Of a stretch of DNA of 5,559 nucleotides, positions 1 through 4,713 are shown piece after piece. Numbering within the stretch: position 1 is the stretch's first letter; every line of letters starts with the position of its first letter. A program made the translations under genes and the position numbers. Source of the stretch: an uncultured Eubacteriales bacterium. GTDB lineage: Bacteria > Bacillota > Clostridia > Oscillospirales > Oscillospiraceae. The stretch spans positions 1 through 5,559 of the forward strand of contig USIH01000136.1 in assembly GCA_900554705.1 (NCBI GenBank). Direction: 5' to 3'. The notes under the pieces are model-generated. The model had not been told where the DNA came from. It saw only the letters and a program-made list of their open reading frames with translations, and searched no databases.

Positions 1-92
1 AAAGGCCGCCCTTCGCACAGAACCCCTCATCAATCTCAGCAGTCCGCATCGCACGCACGAGCCCGCTTCGCAAGCAATCTCGCTTCACGCGC

Positions 93-126
93 AAAGCGCC
101 CCGTTCCAGTTGGAGCGGGGCGCTTT
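93..126. terminator. Strong intrinsic terminator-like hairpin, probably bidirectional
   Basis: Two 15-nt arms (93-107 and 112-126) pair along their whole length with one G-U wobble around the 4-nt loop AGTT. The stem has a GC-rich core (GCGCCCCG) and outer AAA/TTT, so each strand ends in only three Ts. It lies 62 nt past the cysK stop on the minus strand and is the only strong hairpin left of cysK, so it probably ends cysK transcription. It may also serve a rightward gene outside the window. The rest of 1-188 shows no supported gene. Confidence 0.7.
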
Positions 127-188
127 CGCCGAGTTCTCATATTCGCCGACCTAAGGCTTTTCGCCGCAAAGCAGGCGGTTTGCGTTCC

Positions 189-1121
189 TTAGAAGTTGAA
201 CATGGCCGTGGACAGGTAACGCTCGCCGGTGTCGGGGAGCACCGCCACGATCAGCTTGCCCTTGTTCTCAGGGCGCTGCGCCAGCTTCGTTGCGGCGGCA
301 ACCGCGGCGCCGGAGGAGATTCCCACCAGCAGGCCGTCCTTGCCTGCCAGCTCGCGACCGGCCTGGAACGCCTCCTCGTCGGTAATGGGCATCACCTCAT
401 CGTAAACCGACTGGTCCAGCGTGTCGGGCACGAAGCCCGCGCCGATGCCCTGGATCTTGTGCGCGCCCGCGACGCCCGTGGAGAGCACCGCCGAGCTTTT
501 CGGCTCGACCGCGACAACGCGGACGGCGGGATTTTTGGACTTCAGGTAGCTGCCGACACCCGTGATCGTTCCGCCGGTGCCAACGCCCGCGACGAAGTAG
601 TCCACCTTTCCGTCCGTGTCCTCAAAAATTTCGGGGCCGGTGGTCCGGCGGTGCGCCTGCGGGTTTGCGGGATTGACGAACTGCCCGGGGATGAAGCTGT
701 TCGGCAGCTCTGCCGCGAGCGCTTCCGCCTTGGCGATGGCGCCCTTCATGCCCTTCGCGCCTTCGGTCAGCACCAGCTCCGCGCCGTAGGCGCGCATCAA
801 CTGGCGGCGCTCGATGCTCATCGTCTCCGGCATGACGATAATAATGCGGTAGCCGCGCGCCGCCGCAACGGAGGCAAGGCCGATGCCGGTGTTGCCGGAG
901 GTCGGCTCGATGATCACAGAGTCGGGCTTGAGCAGGCCGCGCGCCTCGGCGTCGTCGATCATCGCCTTGGCGACGCGATCCTTCACGCTTCCGGCGGGGT
1001 TGAAGTATTCGAGCTTTGCAAGCAGCTTTGCCTGCAAATGATAGGTCTTTTCGATCCGCGTCAGCTCCAGCAGCGGCGTTTTTCCGATGAGTTGATCGGC
1101 AGAGGTGTAAATATTCGACAT
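189..1121 (-). CDS. cysK: Cysteine synthase A (O-acetylserine sulfhydrylase)
   Basis: This cytosolic PLP enzyme makes L-cysteine from O-acetylserine and sulfide, the last step of cysteine biosynthesis. The 310-residue product matches the usual CysK length. The PLP-binding lysine is K47 in NPAGSVKDR (41-49). The substrate-binding loop PTSGNTG is at 73-79, the PLP-phosphate glycine loop GTGGTITG at 181-188, GISSGA at 267-272 and [10 protein letters not shown] at 296-305. TTGPEI (160-165) is also typical of CysK. An in-frame ATG six codons upstream (1139) is possible, but the start at 1121 has AAGGAG at 1130-1135, 8 nt away, which in turn lies inside the longer version. The gene appears to be transcribed alone from its own promoter at 1205-1233, under a likely repressor site. 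CysK and CysM are close paralogues; the motifs and length favour CysK. Confidence 0.95.
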   Translation of the reverse strand: MSNIYTSADQLIGKTPLLELTRIEKTYHLQAKLLAKLEYFNPAGSVKDRVAKAMIDDAEARGLLKPDSVIIEPTSGNTGIGLASVAAARGYRIIIVMPETMSIERRQLMRAYGAELVLTEGAKGMKGAIAKAEALAAELPNSFIPGQFVNPANPQAHRRTTGPEIFEDTDGKVDYFVAGVGTGGTITGVGSYLKSKNPAVRVVAVEPKSSAVLSTGVAGAHKIQGIGAGFVPDTLDQSVYDEVMPITDEEAFQAGRELAGKDGLLVGISSGAAVAAATKLAQRPENKGKLIVAVLPDTGERYLSTAMFNF

Positions 1122-1173
1122 GACGTTTTCTCCTTCCATATGAGGCGGGCGGGCAAGCTGTCCGTTTAATTCC

Positions 1174-1194
1174 TACCAATCTGGTATATTGGTA
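1174..1194. promoter_or_regulatory. Inverted-repeat operator at the cysK start, Rrf2/CymR-like candidate
   Basis: TACCAAT (1174-1180) and ATTGGTA (1188-1194) form a perfect 7-bp inverted repeat with a 7-nt spacer. The spacer holds another half-site, giving a second overlapping palindrome TACCA-ATC-TGGTA (1174-1186). On the cysK strand the repeat is followed by GGAATTAA. The site begins about 4 nt after the predicted cysK transcription start, where a bound repressor would block transcription. Known Rrf2-family cysteine repressors (CymR) use AT-rich palindromes that often contain GGAATT. Assignment to that family is inference, as no regulator gene is in the window. Confidence 0.55.
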
Positions 1195-1204
1195 TGTTGA
1201 ATGG

Positions 1205-1233
1205 ATTATACACCAGCTTTCGGAAGTTGTCAA
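1205..1233 (-). promoter_or_regulatory. Sigma-A promoter of cysK, perfect consensus
   Basis: On the minus strand TTGACA (1228-1233) is followed after exactly 17 nt by TATAAT (1205-1210), a full match to the housekeeping consensus. A run of seven As (minus strand, opposite 1237-1243) with flanking A/T-rich sequence sits where an UP element would lie. The predicted start is near 1198, giving a leader of about 77 nt before the cysK ATG. A promoter this strong normally needs a repressor, which fits the adjacent inverted repeat. Confidence 0.9.
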
Positions 1234-1273
1234 CACTTTTTTTGTAATTTCCGGACGGTTGAAAGAAATCATC

Positions 1274-1302
1274 TTGACGTTTGTGCGCTCGTGTAGTAGA
1301 AT
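1274..1302 (+). promoter_or_regulatory. Sigma-A promoter of the tRNA-Gly gene
   Basis: TTGACG (1274-1279) and TAGAAT (1297-1302) are separated by 17 nt, each one mismatch from consensus. The predicted start near 1309 leaves only about 3 nt before the mature tRNA 5' end. The promoter is back to back with that of cysK; the two -35 boxes are 40 nt apart. Confidence 0.85.
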
Positions 1303-1311
1303 AAAAGCAAC

Positions 1312-1385
1312 GCAGGGTTCGTATATCGGTATTACTCCAGCTTCCCAAGCTGGCCAGGCGGGTTCGACTCCCGTACCCTGCTCCA
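1312..1385 (+). tRNA. tRNA-Gly, anticodon CCC
   Basis: The 74 nt fold as a complete cloverleaf. The 7-bp acceptor stem is GCAGGGT with ACCCTGC. The D arm has GTA/TAC pairs and a GG in the loop. The 5-bp anticodon stem is CCAGC with GCTGG around the loop TTCCCAA, which puts the anticodon CCC at 1344-1346. The variable loop has 4 nt. The T arm has loop TTCGACT and a G-U closing pair at its outer end. The discriminator base is U (T in DNA) and the CCA end is encoded. Anticodon CCC reads GGG, and U73 agrees with bacterial glycine tRNAs. It stands alone, with its own promoter and a hairpin terminator immediately after it. Confidence 0.95.
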
Positions 1386-1388
1386 TGG

Positions 1389-1425
1389 AAAAGCCGAATT
1401 TGTCCGCAAGACAAATTCGGCTTTT
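1389..1425 (+). terminator. Intrinsic terminator after tRNA-Gly
   Basis: A perfect 16-bp stem (AAAAGCCGAATTTGTC at 1389-1404 with its complement at 1410-1425) has the loop CGCAA. The right arm ends in TTTT. It begins 3 nt after the CCA end of the tRNA. The T run is short (four, then G), so some read-through into the amidohydrolase gene is possible. Confidence 0.85.
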
Positions 1426-1434
1426 GTAAATTGG

Positions 1435-1456
1435 GCGCGCCCTGCGGCCGCTTTTT
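1435..1456 (+). terminator. Second GC-rich hairpin with T5, possible terminator or attenuator
   Basis: GCG and GCC (1435-1441, with one bulged C) pair with GGC and CGC (1446-1451) around the loop CTGC. Five Ts follow (1452-1456), the layout of a small intrinsic terminator. It lies between the tRNA terminator and the ribosome binding site of the amidohydrolase at 1466-1470. It may be a backup terminator for the tRNA or an attenuator in the amidohydrolase leader. The stem is short, so the call is tentative. Confidence 0.45.
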
Positions 1457-1477
1457 CATGAGAAAAGAGGAACAGAA

Positions 1478-2800
1478 ATGGAAGATAACCGATTGGAGCG
1501 CCTGCTGCTGCGGGACGTTCTGCTCCCCGATTTTGATACGCTTGAAACGCGCAAGACGGACGTCCTCATCGAGGACGGGCGCTTCGTGCGCTTTGCGCCG
1601 CAGATCGCGGATCACGCGGCGCGTGTCGTAGAAGGCGGCGGCAGGCTCCTGCTGCCCGCCATGGTTGACACCCACACCCACATGGTGCAGAGCCTGACCA
1701 AAGGACCGCTCGACGACCTGAACATCACGCAGTGGTTGACCCGAATGCTGCGCGTGCAGTGGTCGCTCAACGAGGAGGAGTGGTACTGGGGCGTGCTGCT
1801 CGGCTGCCTGCAGGCGCTGCGCTGCGGCGTGACGGCGATCAATGAGATGACCTATTGGCCGCACATCGACGCGGTTGCGCAGGCATATACGGACTGCGGC
1901 ATTCGCGCCACCTTCGGCATCGGCTCGACGGATATTGCCGAAAACGCGCAGGTCAAGGTGATCCCGCTTGCGGAGAACCTGCGCCGCGCCGCAACGATCT
2001 ACGAGCGCTATCACGGCAAGGGACGCCTGCGCACGTCGGTCGCGCCGCAGGGACGCCCTGCCTGCACGCCGGAGCTAATGCGCGCGATGAAGGACTTTGC
2101 GCGCGAGCGCGGGCTGATCTTCCACACGCACCTTGCCGAGGGCAAGGCCGAGACGCAGGCGGTGCGCGCGTGGACGGGGCGCGGAGAGGCGGAGGAGCTG
2201 GATCGGCTGGGTGTTTTGGACGAGGATACCGTGCTTGCCCACGTGATCTGGATCTCCGAGGCGGAGATCGACCTGCTTGCCGCGCGCGGCGCGTGGGTCG
2301 CGCATTGTCCCAGCACCAACATGAAGCTGTCGGACGGGATCGCGCCGGTCGCGCGGATGCTGGCGCGCGGCTGCCATGTCGCCTTCGGCTGCGACGGCGA
2401 GGCGAGCAGCGCCAACCGCGACCTGCTGCGCGAGGCGCGGCACGGGAGCTTTTTGCAAAAGGCGACCACGCTGGATCCCACGGTGCTGCCCGCCGGTCAG
2501 TGCTATCGGATGCTGACGCAGGACGGTGCGCGTGCGCTGGGCTATCGGGATCTCGGCCGGTTGGAGGCGGGATGCCTTGCGGACTTTTCGCTGGTGCGCG
2601 CGGAGGGACTTTTCACGACCAACCGCGCGCGGCTGCTGACCAATCTGCTCTATGCGGGCGATGCCGCCGAACAGATCGACGCGGTCTACATCGAGGGTCG
2701 CCCCGTGGTGCAGGACGGCGCGCTGTTGGGCTTCTCCCTGCCGGAAGTGCTTGCCAAATGCGAGGAAATTCTCGCGCGCGTGGAAGCGCGCCTTAAATAA
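1478..2800 (+). CDS. Amidohydrolase, SAH/MTA deaminase-chlorohydrolase group
   Basis: This is a metal-dependent hydrolase of the TIM-barrel amidohydrolase superfamily, 440 residues. It belongs to the branch holding S-adenosylhomocysteine/methylthioadenosine deaminase (MtaD), guanine deaminases and atrazine/triazine hydrolases (TrzA/AtzA). The metal ligands and catalytic residues are all visible: H66-x-H68 after the first strand, H218 with E221 (HTHLAE, 216-221), H255, and D306 in GCDGEAS. HCPSTNMKLSDGIAP (276-290) is the usual signature of this branch. Residues 1-60 and about 365-440 form the small composite beta domain. The start has AGAGG at 1466-1470, 7 nt upstream. Compared from memory with the T. 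maritima SAH deaminase, the chemistry is kept, but the ribose-contacting Glu and a substrate-side His (PHSP) appear to be Q94 and Q191 (PQGRP). The substrate is therefore uncertain: a deaminase of a purine, pterin or other heterocycle is the best guess. No gene around it points to a pathway, and no clear promoter of its own is seen. Confidence 0.88.
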   Translation: MEDNRLERLLLRDVLLPDFDTLETRKTDVLIEDGRFVRFAPQIADHAARVVEGGGRLLLPAMVDTHTHMVQSLTKGPLDDLNITQWLTRMLRVQWSLNEEEWYWGVLLGCLQALRCGVTAINEMTYWPHIDAVAQAYTDCGIRATFGIGSTDIAENAQVKVIPLAENLRRAATIYERYHGKGRLRTSVAPQGRPACTPELMRAMKDFARERGLIFHTHLAEGKAETQAVRAWTGRGEAEELDRLGVLDEDTVLAHVIWISEAEIDLLAARGAWVAHCPSTNMKLSDGIAPVARMLARGCHVAFGCDGEASSANRDLLREARHGSFLQKATTLDPTVLPAGQCYRMLTQDGARALGYRDLGRLEAGCLADFSLVRAEGLFTTNRARLLTNLLYAGDAAEQIDAVYIEGRPVVQDGALLGFSLPEVLAKCEEILARVEARLK

Positions 2801-2838
2801 GAAAGCGGCTGATCCGGCATGGATCAGCCGCTTTCTTA
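2798..2838. terminator. Shared bidirectional terminator between convergent genes
   Basis: A perfect 18-bp stem (TAAGAAAGCGGCTGATCC at 2798-2815 and its complement at 2821-2838) has the loop GGCAT. The left arm begins with the TAA stop of the amidohydrolase gene, and the right arm ends 2 nt before the pth stop codon. The outer A/T-rich pairs give each strand a T-rich 3' side, so it can end transcription from both directions. Confidence 0.9.
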
Positions 2839-2840
2839 TG

Positions 2841-3440
2841 CTATTCGGGTCGGAAGCCGTTGTAAGCCGCGGCTGCGGCCGGCACACCCTGCGTCAGCAC
2901 CAGAAGCGCCGCCTTTGCCGCTGCGTCGACGGCGGGCGCAAGGTGCTTTTCCTCCTGCGCGCTGAAATTGGACAGCACCCAGTCGGCAAGGTCATAATCC
3001 GGATGCGGCTTTGCGCCCACGCCGATCTTCACGCGCGGGAAGGACTGGCTGTTCAGCGCACCGATGATGGATTTAATGCCGTTGTGGCCGCCCGCAGATC
3101 CGTCTGCGCGCACGCGCAGCCTGCCGACGTCCAGCGAAATGTCGTCAAACAGGACAAGAACGCGCTCGGGTGGAAGCCGATAAAAGCGCGCCGCGTCCAT
3201 CACGGACAGGCCGGAATTGTTCATAAAGGTCTGCGGCTTGAGCAGCAGGAGCTTCTGCCCCGCGTAAGTCGCCTGCGCGGTCAGCCCGCGAAATTTTGCC
3301 CGCGTGACCGAAGCGCCGAGCGACGCGGCGATCGCGTCGAGTGTGCGGAAGCCGACGTTGTGCCGCGTGCGCGCATAATTCTCCCCGGGGTTGCCCAGCC
3401 CCACGACGAGCCAATCACAGGCCGGTTTTTGAAACAGCAT
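2841..3440 (-). CDS. pth: Peptidyl-tRNA hydrolase
   Basis: Pth is a cytosolic esterase that frees tRNA from peptidyl-tRNA dropped by stalled ribosomes, and is normally essential. The 199 residues match the bacterial Pth1 family. GLGNPG (14-19) with TRHNVGF (25-31) supplies N17 and the catalytic base H27. KPQTFMNNSG (68-77) gives M73 and N74 of the substrate pocket. DDISLDVG (99-106) places D99 at the position of E. coli Asp93. GSAGGHNGIKSI (114-125) supplies N120, and RVKIGVG follows. Its ATG overlaps the prs stop by one base (TGATG), and no purine-rich ribosome binding site precedes it, so it is probably translated by ribosomes finishing prs. The prs-pth order is common in Firmicutes. It ends with TAG, 2 nt before the shared terminator. 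Confidence 0.96.
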   Translation of the reverse strand: MLFQKPACDWLVVGLGNPGENYARTRHNVGFRTLDAIAASLGASVTRAKFRGLTAQATYAGQKLLLLKPQTFMNNSGLSVMDAARFYRLPPERVLVLFDDISLDVGRLRVRADGSAGGHNGIKSIIGALNSQSFPRVKIGVGAKPHPDYDLADWVLSNFSAQEEKHLAPAVDAAAKAALLVLTQGVPAAAAAYNGFRPE

Positions 3441-4405
3441 CAGAACAGGCTGGAGATGGACGTCTCGTTATAGATGCGCGTGATTGCCTTGGCAAAGGTG
3501 GGCGAGGCGTCGAGCTGCCGGATCTTTTTGCCGGTGTAATCCGCGGGCATGGGGATGGTGTTCAGAAGCATCAGCTCTTCGATGCAGCTATCCTCCACGC
3601 GCTGGGTCGCGTTGCCGGAGAGAACGCCGTGGCTTGCGCAGGCATAGATCGCCTTCGAACCGCCGATGTCGCGCAGAGCCTCGGCTGCGTTGCACAGAGA
3701 ACCGGCCGTGTCGACAATATCGTCAAAGAGGATGCAGGTCTTGCCTGCCACGTCGCCGATGACGTTCATCACCTCGCAGAGGTTGGCGCGCTGACGGCGC
3801 TTGTCCACAATGGCAAGCCCCATGTGCACCTTCGCGGCAAAGGCGCGGGAGCGCGCCACGGAGCCGACGTCGGGCGAGACGATGACGAATTCGTTGTGGT
3901 CATAGGCGGTCTCGTCAAATTTGGAAAGGTAGTAGTGCGCAAACAGGGGATTGCCCACAAGGTGATCGACGGGGATGTCGAAGAAGCCTTGGATCTGCGC
4001 CGCATGGAGGTCCATCGTCAGAACGCGGTCGGCGCCCGCCTTGGTGATGAGGTTGGCGACGAGCTTGGCCGAGATGGGGTCGCGCCCTTTGGCTTTGCGA
4101 TCCTGACGCGCGTAGCCGAAGTAGGGGATCACGGCGGTGATGCGGCCGGCAGAGGCGCGGCGGAACGCGTCGATCATGATCAGCAGCTCCATCAGATTGT
4201 TGTTGACGGGCTTGCAGGTAGACTGGATGACGAAAACGTCGCAGCCGCGAACGGTCTCGTTGATGGAGACGGACACTTCGCCGTCTGCAAAGGCAGTTAC
4301 CGTGCTGTCGCCGAGATCCAGCCCCAACTCCGCACAAATTCCCTTGGCGAAGGGGATGCTGGCGTTTGCCGCAAAGACCTTGATTTCTTTTCCGTGAGCG
4401 ATCAT
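3440..4405 (-). CDS. prs: Ribose-phosphate pyrophosphokinase (PRPP synthetase)
   Basis: This enzyme transfers the pyrophosphoryl group of ATP to ribose 5-phosphate to give PRPP, the precursor of purine, pyrimidine, NAD, histidine and tryptophan synthesis. The 321-residue product fits the bacterial class I enzyme (about 315). Visible motifs are FADGE (39-43), the ATP-binding stretch YARQDRK (98-104), DLHAAQIQGFF (132-142) with metal/substrate His134, DKRR (201-204), the PRPP-binding loop DDIVDTAGS (228-236), and SHGVLSG (258-264). The open frame extends 33 codons further up, but that part does not resemble the family. The ATG at 4405 is preceded by GAGAGG at 4415-4420, 9 nt away. It is the first gene of a two-gene unit with pth, with a promoter at 4565-4593 and a structured leader. 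glmU, a frequent upstream partner in Firmicutes, is absent; spoIIP diverges instead. Confidence 0.96.
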   Translation of the reverse strand: MIAHGKEIKVFAANASIPFAKGICAELGLDLGDSTVTAFADGEVSVSINETVRGCDVFVIQSTCKPVNNNLMELLIMIDAFRRASAGRITAVIPYFGYARQDRKAKGRDPISAKLVANLITKAGADRVLTMDLHAAQIQGFFDIPVDHLVGNPLFAHYYLSKFDETAYDHNEFVIVSPDVGSVARSRAFAAKVHMGLAIVDKRRQRANLCEVMNVIGDVAGKTCILFDDIVDTAGSLCNAAEALRDIGGSKAIYACASHGVLSGNATQRVEDSCIEELMLLNTIPMPADYTGKKIRQLDASPTFAKAITRIYNETSISSLF

Positions 4406-4558
4406 TGTGGAATACCTCTCTGTCTTTCCGAGCCGAGGCTCTGATACTGGCTCCCGTGTGCAGCGAACAAGCGTACCGCGCTGGTGTATGCTGCACCGTC
4501 TCATACGAAAGCTACGTCTTTCGCTATGAGATCGAGGAGCGTTAGGTCAATTTCGCTT
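4406..4558 (-). promoter_or_regulatory. Structured 5' leader of prs mRNA, candidate cis-regulatory RNA
   Basis: About 150 nt separate the predicted start from the prs ATG and contain several hairpins but no recognisable reading frame. In the RNA sense the first is CTCATAGCGAAAG paired with CTTTCGTATGAG (4500-4530): 12 bp, one bulged G and a 6-nt loop. The second has a 7-bp stem GTGCAGC/GCTGCAC (4458-4464 with 4490-4496) enclosing a 4-bp AGCG/CGCT hairpin. Close to the gene, GAGC-CTCG-GCTC is a small stem whose CCUC could pair with the GAGG of the ribosome binding site. I do not recognise a known riboswitch, and no terminator-type T run is present. The function is unknown. Confidence 0.4.
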
Positions 4559-4564
4559 ACTTCT

Positions 4565-4593
4565 ATTATAACAGAATTTCCTGATTTCGTCCA
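4565..4593 (-). promoter_or_regulatory. Sigma-A promoter of the prs-pth operon
   Basis: On the minus strand a perfect TATAAT (4565-4570) lies 17 nt after TGGACG (4588-4593), a four-of-six match to TTGACA. The predicted start is near 4558. The surrounding A/T-rich stretch stands out in this GC-rich region. Confidence 0.75.
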
Positions 4594-4661
4594 CCGCTTT
4601 CCTTCGGGAATACAGACAAATTCCTGCTTTCTTTACCACATTTTTTCGTCGATATGCTTTG

Positions 4662-4690
4662 TCATAGGCGGCTCCTCCCGCGCATATAAG
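4662..4690 (+). promoter_or_regulatory. Probable sigma-E (mother-cell) promoter of spoIIP
   Basis: TCATAGG (4662-4668), a 14-nt spacer and CATATAAG (4683-4690) follow the known B. subtilis sigma-E pattern (kmATATT, 14 nt, CATACAhT) in spacing and in the core bases of both boxes. Each box departs at two positions. Transcription would begin near 4696-4698, just ahead of the GGGAGG ribosome binding site (4699-4704). spoIIP is a known sigma-E regulon gene, which supports the assignment. Confidence 0.6.
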
Positions 4691-4713
4691 TAACGTAAGG
4701 GAGGATGAGCGCG

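Noticed and set aside
1..92. Possible end of a gene entering from the left, as one plus-strand frame stays open to about 192
   Set aside because: The frame runs through the terminator hairpin, lacks any recognisable motif and is short enough to be open by chance.
180..1169. Long plus-strand open frame (329 codons) opposite cysK
   Set aside because: It is antisense to a clear cysK, has no known motifs or ribosome binding site, and is typical of shadow frames in GC-rich DNA.
1312..1385. tRNA gene as a possible integration site for a mobile element
   Set aside because: No integrase, no direct repeat of the tRNA 3' end and no change in sequence character are visible in the window.
1434..1451. 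Adjacent AscI (GGCGCGCC) and NotI (GCGGCCGC) recognition sequences, as in a cloning polylinker
   Set aside because: They fall within a GC-rich hairpin followed by five Ts that works as a terminator, and the flanks are ordinary host-like sequence with no vector features. Chance in a GC-rich genome is the simpler explanation.
3341..4444. Long plus-strand open frame (367 codons) opposite prs
   Set aside because: prs is unambiguous on the minus strand. The antisense product shows no family features and is rich in Arg, Gly, Asp and Val, as expected for a shadow frame.
4470..4483. TACCGCG on the plus strand resembling the T-box antiterminator motif
   Set aside because: There is no full T-box consensus, no following terminator on that strand, and the downstream plus-strand gene is spoIIP with its own promoter. 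The bases belong to a stem in the prs leader on the other strand.
4484..4693. 69-codon plus-strand frame across the prs leader and promoter
   Set aside because: It has no ribosome binding site, its codon use is unlike the neighbours, and it spans the prs promoter and leader. No coding support.
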